Program-made: the position numbers and the translations under genes
In this document: piece by piece, positions 7,578 through 16,446 of the stretch
Layout: each line of letters starts with the position of its first letter
Numbering within the stretch: the first letter of the stretch is position 1
The notes under the pieces: model-generated
What the model was told of the DNA's origin: nothing
Seen by the model: only the letters and a program-made list of their open reading frames with translations
The model's database searches: none
Assembly (NCBI RefSeq): GCF_000255705.1
Contig: NZ_JH636444.1
Location: 109,023-173,022 of the forward strand
Source: Zavarzinella formosa DSM 19928
GTDB taxonomy: Bacteria; Planctomycetota; Planctomycetia; Gemmatales; Gemmataceae
Direction: 5' to 3'
Length of the DNA stretch: 64,000 nt

Positions 7578-9188
7578 TCACTTCTTTTTCTTCTTCGGGG
7601 GCGGCGGGGTTGGGTCGGCCGTAACCGCCAGCCACAAATACTCGGTGACAGCCGGTGTTTGCTCGGGGATGGTCGCCCGTGCCGTTCGGGTGAGTTCCGT
7701 TTTTCCGGCTGATTTCAACACCAGACGAAACGGACCTGATTTCGCCGTCTCCTCCGCATGGAATTGAAGGGTGATGGTTTTGCCATCCCCTTTCCCTTTC
7801 GTGGGAGGAAGTTCCTTCATGGTGACCCCGGCGGGAAGCCCCTCGACTTCCGCAAGCAGATCACCGGTCAAGCCATCGCGTCGAGTCACGGTAACGATCA
7901 CATCCGTTGTCGCCCCCGGTTTCACGCCGATCCGGTCTGACGGGATGGTCGCATCAAAATCAGCGAGGGGTGTCCGCACACGAAGCAGATACTCAGAACG
8001 GGGACCAAACTGCCCGAACTGATCCCGCACTTCGATGGTGAAGGGGCCGTCGGCGGCCGGTGTGAACCGAAGTTCGCTGTCGGTGTTGAGTTGGGGCGGA
8101 ACCGCTTTGGCGAGAACTTCTAACGACGAGGAAAGGATTCGTAGTATCGGGGTGACACCCAGACCCATTTGTCGGGAATGCGTGGAAATATGCAGCGGTT
8201 GGCCCTTTTTGCCGATCACGCTGAGCATCTGGGTTTCGTCTTCTTTGGTGATTCGCCGAGTGAGGGCAAACGGCGGTGTGTAATCTTTGGCCCCTTCGAC
8301 CAGCGTTGGTTCATCGATGAGTCGCATGGGGACAAGTTCGGGCAGTTTGGGATGGTTCACCCAAGCCTCATTGCCGTTGATCTCCGCCGGTAGTTCAACG
8401 AGGTCTGGCGGTATGTTCCATCCGGAAAGCCTGACTCGTCCGGGTTGTTTGCGAGAGACGGCCAGCGGGATCACGTGATCGGGGAACGGCCCCGTGGTCA
8501 GCATCAGCCGGTAGATGATTGTGTCGGCACCGTACAGTCGAATACTGGAGTCCGGCGCGGACGGGAAACCGAATACCCGAACGAGATATTCGCCGTCCCG
8601 AGGGGCCGCATATGCGATTTGCGGGTCCAGACCGTGTGTGTCGTGATCTTGGGCGACAACGAAACCATCGGCAGTCAGCATTTGCAGAACCGCATCAACA
8701 GGGGACGCGATGACTTCGTTTGCCAAGAGGAAGGCGACAAGCGTTTCCCCTTTCTTGAGCGTCATGCGGTAGGTGTCAACATCCCCGGATTTGTCGAGCT
8801 TTCCGTTGACCAGCGCATTGCCGGTGATCGGCTGGGATTTGGCGGTTTCGTCGTTTGGTTCTTTCTCGGCCAGTTCTGGCAACCGACCCAACATGAAGGG
8901 GCGGGGGGCTGAAGAACCGTCGCCATCATGCAAGCGAATCCACACGGGTTTCGGCAGCACATCGGCCGGGATCTTGATCGTCAGTTTTCCCTTGTCCTTC
9001 AAGGGGGTGATTTCGATCTTCGGTTCCGAACACCACGCCTGAACCGGCCATTTGGGAAAAGTCCCGCCAGCCAAAACCTCGACCGTGGAACCAAGCTGGC
9101 CCCCGGCGGGATAGAGGTTCGTGAGGGTTGGAGGAGCCGTGAACCCAAGCACGGGACACGCGAGCAAAATCAACAGGGAATAACGCAT
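7578..9188 (-). CDS. Secreted protein with PPC-like domain, third gene of the DUF1549/DUF1501 module
   Basis: 536 residues from ATG at 9188, which gives a signal peptide (MRYSLLILLACPVLGFTAPP); the open frame extends further upstream only as antisense of the DUF1501 gene. Residues about 25-100 look like an IPT/Ig-like domain (LTNLYPAGGQLGSTVEVLAG). Residues about 140-230 match the bacterial pre-peptidase C-terminal pattern (DVDTYRMTLKKGETLVAFLL...DGEYLVRVFG). More beta-rich domains follow. The C-terminus is PTPPPPKKKKK, an odd polyproline-polylysine tail. The gene starts 8 bp after the DUF1501 stop, so the two are co-transcribed. No enzymatic motif seen; probably an adhesive or accessory extracellular protein. 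Confidence 0.75.
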   Translation of the reverse strand: MRYSLLILLACPVLGFTAPPTLTNLYPAGGQLGSTVEVLAGGTFPKWPVQAWCSEPKIEITPLKDKGKLTIKIPADVLPKPVWIRLHDGDGSSAPRPFMLGRLPELAEKEPNDETAKSQPITGNALVNGKLDKSGDVDTYRMTLKKGETLVAFLLANEVIASPVDAVLQMLTADGFVVAQDHDTHGLDPQIAYAAPRDGEYLVRVFGFPSAPDSSIRLYGADTIIYRLMLTTGPFPDHVIPLAVSRKQPGRVRLSGWNIPPDLVELPAEINGNEAWVNHPKLPELVPMRLIDEPTLVEGAKDYTPPFALTRRITKEDETQMLSVIGKKGQPLHISTHSRQMGLGVTPILRILSSSLEVLAKAVPPQLNTDSELRFTPAADGPFTIEVRDQFGQFGPRSEYLLRVRTPLADFDATIPSDRIGVKPGATTDVIVTVTRRDGLTGDLLAEVEGLPAGVTMKELPPTKGKGDGKTITLQFHAEETAKSGPFRLVLKSAGKTELTRTARATIPEQTPAVTEYLWLAVTADPTPPPPKKKKK

Positions 9189-9196
9189 GAGGCGGT

Positions 9197-10525
9197 TCAA
9201 CCCATCAGTTCTTTGATCGGTGTCGGATCGCTGACAAGATGCACGGGGCGCTTGTTGGCGTCGTACAGGATCTTCCCCGGATCGATGCCGAGTTTCGCGT
9301 ACACGGTGGAGGCAAAGTTCTCGGGACTCAGCACCCGTTCGACGGCCGCGAAGCCTTTGGCGTCCGTCGCCCCCAACACTTGGCCGCCGGGGGTGCCGCC
9401 GCCGGCCATCAACACGCTCATGGCGTTCGACCAGTGATCCCGGCCGGAATCCTTGTTGATTTGCGGGGTTCGGCCGAATTCGCCGAGGGCGATTACCAAC
9501 GTGGTTTCCAACAAACCACGCTGGCGAAGGTCGTCGATCAGAGCGGCCACGGTTTGGTCCCACGTGGGAAGCCGTTTCTTGAGGGTCTCGAATAGTTTGG
9601 TGTGATGGTCCCAACCGCCGTCGTCGATGGTGATGAACGGCACGCCCGCCTCGACGAGCCGCCGGGCCAGCAATGCCCGTTGGCCAAAGGGATTGCGCCC
9701 GTAGGTTTCCCGCACGCGGTCGGGTTCGCGTTGGATATCGAAGGCAGCTTGGGCCTCCTTCGATTGCATCAGGTCGTAGGCTTGCCGGTAATGTTGGTCG
9801 AGGCCGGTCGCCGGGTCGGAGACTGTTTCATCCAGATATCGCTTGAAGGTGTCCACCTCGGTCCGGATGTCCGACCGGCTGGCAAACCGATCACCAGTGA
9901 GGCCACGGGGCAGGGCGACATCGCGGACGCGGAAGTCGGCCGTGTTCGGATTGTCCGCAACCACGAAAGGGGCATATTTGGCCCCGAGGAAGTTTGGCCC
10001 GCCGGAACGCGTCATGCTCGGGATGCTGAAGTAAGCAGGCAACCCGGCGGGAGCCTCCACCTGGGAAGCCGTGACGGAACCAAGCGAGGGGTGAAAACTA
10101 ACGAAGGCTCCGCAACCAACGGGGATTCGCGGCGGGGCACCGGTCATCATGTAATGATTGCCGGCTCCATGATTCCCTTGGTCGTGCCGGATTGATCGGA
10201 TCACCGCCAGTTCGTTGCCGATGGCCCCGAGGCGAACCATGTGTTCGGCGAATTGCATGCCGGGCACTTTGGTGTTGATGGCTTTGAACTCGCCGCGATA
10301 CTCAGCCGGGGCCGATGGTTTCGGGTCGAATGTTTCATAATGCGACGGCCCGCCGTCCATCCAAATCAGGATGCAACTTTTCGCCTGCCGGATGGGAGAG
10401 GAGCTTTCCCCGGCCGTGGCTTGCATCCGCAGGGCATTTGCCAAACCGCCGCCCAAGAGGGAGCCAAGCCCGAGTTGCAGACAATCCCGACGGGAGATAC
10501 CCGCGCAGTTCGTTTGGCGTGCCAT
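9197..10525 (-). CDS. DUF1501 protein, Tat-exported, sulfatase-like fold family
   Basis: 442 residues. ATG at 10525 has GGAGAAGG upstream; an in-frame GTG two codons earlier is less likely. The N-terminus carries a twin-arginine-like signal (SRRDCLQLGLGSLLGGGLA), so export of a folded protein is expected. LIWMDGGPSHYETFDPKP, AVIRSIRHDQGNHGAGNHYM, TIDDGGWDHH and VIALGEFGRTPQINKDSGRD are conserved metal-site-like segments of DUF1501, which is related to the alkaline phosphatase/sulfatase fold. The partner DUF1549/DUF1553 gene ends 15 bp upstream; this pairing is a planctomycete hallmark. The biochemical role of the family is not established. Confidence 0.92.
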   Translation of the reverse strand: MARQTNCAGISRRDCLQLGLGSLLGGGLANALRMQATAGESSSPIRQAKSCILIWMDGGPSHYETFDPKPSAPAEYRGEFKAINTKVPGMQFAEHMVRLGAIGNELAVIRSIRHDQGNHGAGNHYMMTGAPPRIPVGCGAFVSFHPSLGSVTASQVEAPAGLPAYFSIPSMTRSGGPNFLGAKYAPFVVADNPNTADFRVRDVALPRGLTGDRFASRSDIRTEVDTFKRYLDETVSDPATGLDQHYRQAYDLMQSKEAQAAFDIQREPDRVRETYGRNPFGQRALLARRLVEAGVPFITIDDGGWDHHTKLFETLKKRLPTWDQTVAALIDDLRQRGLLETTLVIALGEFGRTPQINKDSGRDHWSNAMSVLMAGGGTPGGQVLGATDAKGFAAVERVLSPENFASTVYAKLGIDPGKILYDANKRPVHLVSDPTPIKELMG

Positions 10526-10540
10526 GTTCACCTTCTCCGC

Positions 10541-12970
10541 TCAATTATTGAACACGAATTCGGGGGTATTCAGCAAAGCCCACATCAAATCTTCGGTGGC
10601 TGTCCTTCGGACGGCGTTCGGCTTTTCAAAACGGGCCACCGCTTTTGTTCGCTCGGCATCGGTCGGCAACCGGCCATAGGTCGCCAAATAGAGTTCGTTG
10701 ACGATCTCGGCCGAAGTCATCTTGCTGGCGGCCAACTTGGCGGCCCGGCCCTCGTCGGCGGTGATCTTCCGGTGCAGATTTGGCGAGTTCATCAAGTGCA
10801 GGCTTTGCACCACACTGGTATCCAAGGTCCGTTCGCAAGGCGGGTCTTGGTTCGGATCTGGCCGGCCGAAGCTGTCCAGGAACAGTGAACTCATCCGCAC
10901 GGTCCAAGCTTCCATCGCCCGCGTGCCGGGGGGCATGCCATCGAAGCGTTCGCCCACCCCGGTGATGTCGCCGGCCGCATCCAACAGCACTTCGGCTCGC
11001 AACCGCTGCCTGTAATGCCGGGAGTAATTCCGGTGGTCGCCGTGGTTCGTTTCATTCGGATCGGTGCTGATGGAATAAACGTGAGAAGAAACAATCGTCC
11101 GAATCAGTTTCTTCAGATCGTAACCATTCTTGCGAAAGTCATCCGCGAGAGCATCCAACAGCGGCCCGTTGCTCGGGGGATTGGTCGCCCGCAAATCATC
11201 CACGGGATCAACGATTCCTCGCCCCATGAAGTCAGCCCACATGCGGTTCACGATCACCTTGGCGAAAAACGGGTTCTCCGGGGAGGTTACCCATTTGGCG
11301 AACACCTGCCGGGGATCATCGTCGTTACCCACGTCGGCCATTCCGACGAGGGGCTTGGGCGTCATCACTTTGCCGTTGAGCGGATGTTTTACTTCTCCCT
11401 TGTTGCCGGACAGAAAGATCACTTCTTCGCCGCCGGAAATGGGGGCCGAGATTCCTTGCCCCTGATGACCCAACCGGCCGAAGTAAGCGGCCATTGAGTA
11501 AAAGTCGTTTTGCCCCCAAATCTCAAAGGGGTGATGGTGGCATTTGGCGCAATCAAGCCGGACACCGAGGAATAGCTGGCTGACCATCGTGGTCAGTTCA
11601 TCCGGTTGCCGACGATTTCGGAACATCACCGCCGCCCCGTTGCGGAACGTGCTTCCTCTCGCGGTCAGCAATTCCCGAACGAACACGTCATAGGGTTTGT
11701 TCTGCCGGAATGAGTCTCGCAGCCAGCCATCAAGGTTGAAAACTGCCTTGATGCCGACGTGATACGGGTTTGGCCGCAGCAGGTCGGCCCATTTGTTGGC
11801 CCACCAATCACCGTATTCCGGGCGATCCAACAGGCGGTCAACCAAGGCGGTTCGTTTGTTTGCCGCCGGGTTGGCCAGATAGGTCCGCGTTTCCTCGGGC
11901 GTTGGCAACCGGCCGATGATGTCGAGATAAATCCGGCGGTGGAACGTCGCCTCGTCGGCCGGGTCGGAGGGCTTTAGGCCAAGTTGTTGGAGTTTAGCCC
12001 AAACCAAACCATCGATAAAATTCTGGCGGGGGAGTTTTGTGTAGTAATCGGCAGGAACAGCTTCCGGGCGGGGAATCAAGACGTTACAAACCGCGAACTT
12101 CTCCATGTAACGGGCCATGATGGCCGCCTCGCCCGGCAGTGGGCCGGTCCGAATCCGGCCGGTGTTGTCAACTCCGGCATAGACGGCATCATTTGATTGA
12201 AACGTGCTGAGATGCGTCACGTCTTCTTTCGTGCCATCGCTGAAAACCGCCGTCACCAACATGCGTTGATCTTGCCGAAACCCCATTGAAAGCACCGAAG
12301 GTTCCAAGGTGATTCGTTCAAGGACTGGGGTATTCACCGGGGTTCGAGGGGTGCCGGAGGCCACCCAACGCAGCAATGTCTGATACGCGGGTTCCTCGGC
12401 GGAGATTTTCTTGCCGCCGCCGTGAGGAACCTGCCCGGTGGCTTTGCGAAGGAACAGGCTGTTTTCGGGTGCAACGGGGAACAACCGCCTTCCCTTGGCC
12501 TCGGATGTGATGGCCGCATGGTCGAAATCGCTGTCGTATCCCAACAGGGACAAGGCGAATCCGTTTTGCCCGCGGGCTTTCCCGTGACAGGGGCCGGAAT
12601 TACATCCATATCGAGTTAAGATAGGCTGGATGTCTCGCTCAAAGGTAACCGCCGGGTATTCGCTTCCCCGAATCACGGTCACCGGAACAGTGCTGGTTTG
12701 TTGGGCCAACGTAATGCGGAGAGTCGTTTTGCCATCCGCAAGCGGCGTCACGATCCCCTTTTCGGAGACAACGGCAAACTTCGGATCAGTCAGTTCGTAT
12801 TTGGCGTCAGAAGTTCGATCCACCCATCGGCCGTCAATCTGTTGTTGCACAACGACTTGCTGACGGCTTCCCTTCCCGGTGAGTTGCACCGACGACGGGA
12901 GTATCCTCAGTTCCGCATGCAGAAAAGAGGTAGTGGAAGCAATCAAAATCAAGGAAAAAAAACAACGCAT
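10541..12970 (-). CDS. Secreted BIG-2/DUF1549/DUF1553 protein with cytochrome-like CX4CH motif
   Basis: 809 residues with a signal peptide (MRCFFSLILIASTTSFLHA). Residues about 20-105 form a bacterial Ig-like (BIG-2) domain. Residues about 107-200 contain YGCNSGPCHGKARGQNGF, a Cys-X4-Cys-His motif where a haem-c site would normally be CX2CH. DUF1549 follows (about 310-510, NFIDGLVWAKLQQLGL...RRIYLDIIGRLPTPEE) and includes CAKCHHHPFEIW, a true CX2CH. DUF1553 occupies about 560-790 (NPFFAKVIVNRMWADFMGRGIVDPVDD). This is the first gene of a three-gene minus-strand operon with DUF1501 and the PPC-like gene. Probably periplasmic or surface redox-linked; substrate unknown. Confidence 0.92.
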   Translation of the reverse strand: MRCFFSLILIASTTSFLHAELRILPSSVQLTGKGSRQQVVVQQQIDGRWVDRTSDAKYELTDPKFAVVSEKGIVTPLADGKTTLRITLAQQTSTVPVTVIRGSEYPAVTFERDIQPILTRYGCNSGPCHGKARGQNGFALSLLGYDSDFDHAAITSEAKGRRLFPVAPENSLFLRKATGQVPHGGGKKISAEEPAYQTLLRWVASGTPRTPVNTPVLERITLEPSVLSMGFRQDQRMLVTAVFSDGTKEDVTHLSTFQSNDAVYAGVDNTGRIRTGPLPGEAAIMARYMEKFAVCNVLIPRPEAVPADYYTKLPRQNFIDGLVWAKLQQLGLKPSDPADEATFHRRIYLDIIGRLPTPEETRTYLANPAANKRTALVDRLLDRPEYGDWWANKWADLLRPNPYHVGIKAVFNLDGWLRDSFRQNKPYDVFVRELLTARGSTFRNGAAVMFRNRRQPDELTTMVSQLFLGVRLDCAKCHHHPFEIWGQNDFYSMAAYFGRLGHQGQGISAPISGGEEVIFLSGNKGEVKHPLNGKVMTPKPLVGMADVGNDDDPRQVFAKWVTSPENPFFAKVIVNRMWADFMGRGIVDPVDDLRATNPPSNGPLLDALADDFRKNGYDLKKLIRTIVSSHVYSISTDPNETNHGDHRNYSRHYRQRLRAEVLLDAAGDITGVGERFDGMPPGTRAMEAWTVRMSSLFLDSFGRPDPNQDPPCERTLDTSVVQSLHLMNSPNLHRKITADEGRAAKLAASKMTSAEIVNELYLATYGRLPTDAERTKAVARFEKPNAVRRTATEDLMWALLNTPEFVFNN

Positions 12971-13184
12971 AGAGGCGGGTTCATCCGGCGGGAGGGAATG
13001 AGAGTGTCAATACCCTTGTGGACATATTAAATGATCGGTCGAACAAATGCACGCACTTCTTTTGATCGCCCGAACATTTTTCCCGGTGGCCGGAGAGTGC
13101 CCCGATGCGAAACAGACGACCGGCACGTAAGATGATTCACTCATCTGACGAAGTTTTTCCGGCGATTGGACGAGGATGCTCGGC

Positions 13185-14135
13185 ATGGCGAACAATAAAA
13201 TGCGTGTTTTCAGCGGCCGGGCCAACTCTCCGCTTGCGGAGCGAATCGCCCGGCAGTTGAACGACACCCTCGGCAATCTCAAGGTGGAAAGTTTCCCGGA
13301 CAGCGAAACTTCTGTCCGGATTGAAGAGGATGTTCGCGGCCGGGATGTGTTCATCGTGCAGTCCACCTGCACACCGGTGAACGAAAGCCTGATGGAATTG
13401 CTGATCATCCTTGATGCGTTCAAGCGGTCGAGCCCGTATCGGGTCACGGTGGTGATGCCCTACTACGGCTATGCCCGCCAAGATCGCAAAGACCAAGGCC
13501 GGGTGCCGATCTCGGCGAAACTGGTGGCTAATCTCCTGACGGCGGCCGGAACCAATCGCGTGCTGACGCTCGACTTGCACGCCCCGCAGATTCAGGGCTT
13601 TTTTGACATCCCGGTGGATCACCTCATCGCCGCCCCCATTTTCATCAAGCACATCCGCAAGATGGGTTTGAACATGGAGGAAGTGGTGTTTCTCAGCCCC
13701 GACGAGGGCCGGGTGAAGTCCACATTGCACTATCAGAAACGACTTGGCGGGGAACTTGCCATCGTCGACAAACGGCGGACCAATGCCACCAAGGTGGAAC
13801 AGGCGAACCTCATCGGCGCCAGCCTGAAGGGGAAAATCACCATCATGTTCGACGACATGATTTCCACCGCCGGGAGCATCACCGGGGCCGCCCGAATTGC
13901 CGAGGCGAACGGGGCGAAGGAAATCTATGTGTTCGCCACGCACGGCGTGTTGTGCGGTAACGCGATCTCCAATCTCAAAAACTCGCCGGTGAAGAACGTC
14001 GTCATTACTGATTCGATTCCGCTCACCCCTGACAAAACTATCGACAAGATTCAAGTGTTGAGCGTCGATCAGTTGCTCGCCGATGCGATAGTCCGCATTC
14101 ACGAGAATGAATCAGTGAGCAAACTCTTTGAGTAA
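13185..14135 (+). CDS. prs: Ribose-phosphate pyrophosphokinase
   Basis: 316 residues. ATG at 13185 is preferred over ATG at 13176 because GAGG at 13172-13175 is well spaced only for the later one. The enzyme makes PRPP from ribose-5-phosphate and ATP for nucleotide, His and Trp synthesis. Visible signatures are VFSGRANSPLAERIA at the N-terminus, YYGYARQDRKDQGR in the ATP-binding flexible region, LDLHAPQIQGFFDIPVDHL and the PRPP loop FDDMISTAGSI. Length and sequence fit class I PRPP synthetases. It stands alone, with about 280 bp before the next gene. Confidence 0.97.
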   Translation: MANNKMRVFSGRANSPLAERIARQLNDTLGNLKVESFPDSETSVRIEEDVRGRDVFIVQSTCTPVNESLMELLIILDAFKRSSPYRVTVVMPYYGYARQDRKDQGRVPISAKLVANLLTAAGTNRVLTLDLHAPQIQGFFDIPVDHLIAAPIFIKHIRKMGLNMEEVVFLSPDEGRVKSTLHYQKRLGGELAIVDKRRTNATKVEQANLIGASLKGKITIMFDDMISTAGSITGAARIAEANGAKEIYVFATHGVLCGNAISNLKNSPVKNVVITDSIPLTPDKTIDKIQVLSVDQLLADAIVRIHENESVSKLFE

Positions 14136-14412
14136 GTTGATCCGCTCAAATTTTCCCCAATCCCCGCATTTTTTGGCCTTGGCTTGTGATTTGCACCCAT
14201 AGGTTGCAGGTTTTGGGTAAAATATCCCGATCATTCATGGGAAATGGTTTGATTTGCTTGTTCTTCTGTTTCTAACTTCAACGAACTTCCGTATCAGGAA
14301 GCCGTTAGATACTAAAGGATTGTGAGCCAAACTGACGTGACGCTTTTTCGTCAATCGACAATCATCGGGTCCCCCTTCGGTGATTGGATCAAACAGGTAG
14401 GATTCCGATCTC
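14136..14412 (+). promoter_or_regulatory. Intergenic leader of the asnB/exporter cluster
   Basis: 277 bp with no convincing gene, more AT-rich than its surroundings. A TAAAAT hexamer near 14217-14222 could be a -10 element for the operon that starts at 14413, but no matching -35 at normal spacing was found. No hairpin with a T-run is evident behind prs. The promoter call is an inference from position. Confidence 0.3.
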
Positions 14413-16425
14413 ATGTGCGGCATCGCAGGAATCATCAACAACGCCGGCCAGCCACCGGTATCGTCGTCCATGCTGCGACGCATGGCGGGTGCGATGATTC
14501 ATCGCGGCCCCGACGATGATGGTTTCCTCGAACGCAATTCGCTCGGACTGGCCAACCGTCGATTGTCAATCGTGGGATTGTCGGACGGCAAACAGCCCAT
14601 CAGCAACGAAGACGGCTCACTCTGGGTTGTTTTTAACGGCGAACTGTACGATTATCCGAAGATCCGCGCGGACTTGGAACGCCGGGGTCATCGCTTCAAA
14701 ACTTCCACGGACACCGAACTCATTCCTCACTTGTTTGAGGAATATGGCGAACGCTTTTTCGAGCATCTCAGAGGGCAGTTCGCTTTCTGCCTTTGGTCGG
14801 TTCGAGATGACCGCCTGATATTGGCCCGAGATCGCTTTGGCATTTGCCCTCTCTTTTGGAGCGTCCAACGACAGCAAGGGCGGGAAACACTCCTCTTCGG
14901 ATCCGAGGTCAAGTCGATCCTTGCCTCCGGGCTGGTGCCGCGCAAGACCGACTTAAACGGCATCAATCAGATTTTTTCGTTCTTTGCCCTGCCCGGACCA
15001 ATGACCTGTTTTGAAGGGATCAGCCAGGTATCACCGGGCCATTACCTTGATATCCGACGCGACTCTTCGGCTTCGGAACTTAGCATCCGTGACCGGATCT
15101 ATTGGGAGATTGACTTCCCCGATCAAGGGGAGGAATTGAATCCTCCCGACAAACTGGCCATTGAGCATTACGAACATCTGTTTGTCCAGTCCGTCAAGAG
15201 ACGGCTCCAGGCCGATGTGCCTGTTGTCTCTTACCTTTCGGGCGGAGTGGATTCGAGCTTGGTGACGGCCGTGGCCTCCAAATTACTTGGCCGGCCCATC
15301 CCCACTTTTACGGTCGGCGTCCGAACCACTGGATTTGACGAAACAAACTTGGCCCAAGAGTTTTCAAAGCACCTCGGTTCGACCACCACCGTGTGCGAGT
15401 ACAACCCCGAGGATGCCTGCGCGGACTATCCGAAACTCATCTCGGCCGCCGAGTTTCCGGTCGTGGACTCCTCTTCCGCTTCGTTGCAACGACTGGCGGG
15501 ATTCGTCAGAAACGCGGGGTTCAAAGTCGCCATGACCGGCGAAGGATCAGATGAGTTCTTGGCCGGTTATCCTTGGTTCAAAGTCAACCAGATCCTGCGA
15601 TGCCTGGAAGTGCTGCCGGGCGTTCGGGTCGGGAACTTGCTGCGAGTGGGTCTGCTCAAACTGACAAAACAGCCCGCTTTCCCGATGAGAATGCTTAACG
15701 CTGCCCAAGATGCCGTCGGGGGTTCCAACGGCTGGCTCGAAGTCTATGGGATGATGAGTCTCTCAAAGGTCCGTTTCTTTCATCCGGATTTGAAGGGAAA
15801 ACTCTTCGGCCAAACACCCTATGCGGCGTTGAATCTTAACACCGAGCGATTAAAGCGATGGCATCCCTTCCACCGGGGGCTTTATCTCGGCGGGCGAATC
15901 ATGTTGCCGGGCCATTTGCTGGCCTCCAAGGGGGACCGGGTGGCCATGTGGTCTTCCGTGGAAACCCGGCCGCCGTTTTTGGACGAAGATTTGGTGGCCT
16001 TCACCAACAGCCTTCATCCGCGTTGGAAACTTCGCCGCTTGAAGGACAAATACCTGTTGCGGAAAGTTGCCCGGCGATGGATGCCGCGAGAAACTGCCGA
16101 CCGTTCGAAGAAGATGTTCCGCGCCCCGTTGGACAGTTTCCATATGTCCGACCCGAAACTTCCGAAATGGATCGGGCAGGTCTTGAGCGAGGAATCGCTT
16201 CGCAAGACGGGCTACTTTGATCCCAAAGCGGTCATTGAGTGGCGAAAACGCCTGCCGTCCATGCGGAAAAGTCTCTCCAAAACGTCGGTTGAAATGGGAT
16301 TGATTGCGGTAATGTCCACGCAGTTGTGGCATCATTTGTTTGTGAGCGGGGATCTGGCGGAGATTCCGTCTCTGATTCCCGGCGGTGACATCCTCGGCGA
16401 ATCGTTGATGGCACGGGCGGGTTAA
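14413..16425 (+). CDS. asnB: Asparagine synthase (glutamine-hydrolysing)
   Basis: 670 residues. The protein starts MCGIAGI, so Cys2 becomes the N-terminal nucleophile of a class II glutamine amidotransferase; RGPDDDG, NGELYD and the DTELIP-type segment complete that domain (about 1-200). The synthetase half has the ATP-pyrophosphatase loop SGGVDSS at residues 276-282 and TGEGSDEFLAGYPWF. Both halves look intact, so it should amidate aspartate or a peptide/sugar-acid carboxylate. It heads a four-gene run: the exporter permease begins about 20 bp later. This coupling, and a length slightly above the usual 610-640, suggest a dedicated biosynthetic role rather than bulk asparagine supply. Confidence 0.93.
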   Translation: MCGIAGIINNAGQPPVSSSMLRRMAGAMIHRGPDDDGFLERNSLGLANRRLSIVGLSDGKQPISNEDGSLWVVFNGELYDYPKIRADLERRGHRFKTSTDTELIPHLFEEYGERFFEHLRGQFAFCLWSVRDDRLILARDRFGICPLFWSVQRQQGRETLLFGSEVKSILASGLVPRKTDLNGINQIFSFFALPGPMTCFEGISQVSPGHYLDIRRDSSASELSIRDRIYWEIDFPDQGEELNPPDKLAIEHYEHLFVQSVKRRLQADVPVVSYLSGGVDSSLVTAVASKLLGRPIPTFTVGVRTTGFDETNLAQEFSKHLGSTTTVCEYNPEDACADYPKLISAAEFPVVDSSSASLQRLAGFVRNAGFKVAMTGEGSDEFLAGYPWFKVNQILRCLEVLPGVRVGNLLRVGLLKLTKQPAFPMRMLNAAQDAVGGSNGWLEVYGMMSLSKVRFFHPDLKGKLFGQTPYAALNLNTERLKRWHPFHRGLYLGGRIMLPGHLLASKGDRVAMWSSVETRPPFLDEDLVAFTNSLHPRWKLRRLKDKYLLRKVARRWMPRETADRSKKMFRAPLDSFHMSDPKLPKWIGQVLSEESLRKTGYFDPKAVIEWRKRLPSMRKSLSKTSVEMGLIAVMSTQLWHHLFVSGDLAEIPSLIPGGDILGESLMARAG

Positions 16426-16446
16426 CTTGCTTTTTGTCCACGAGTG

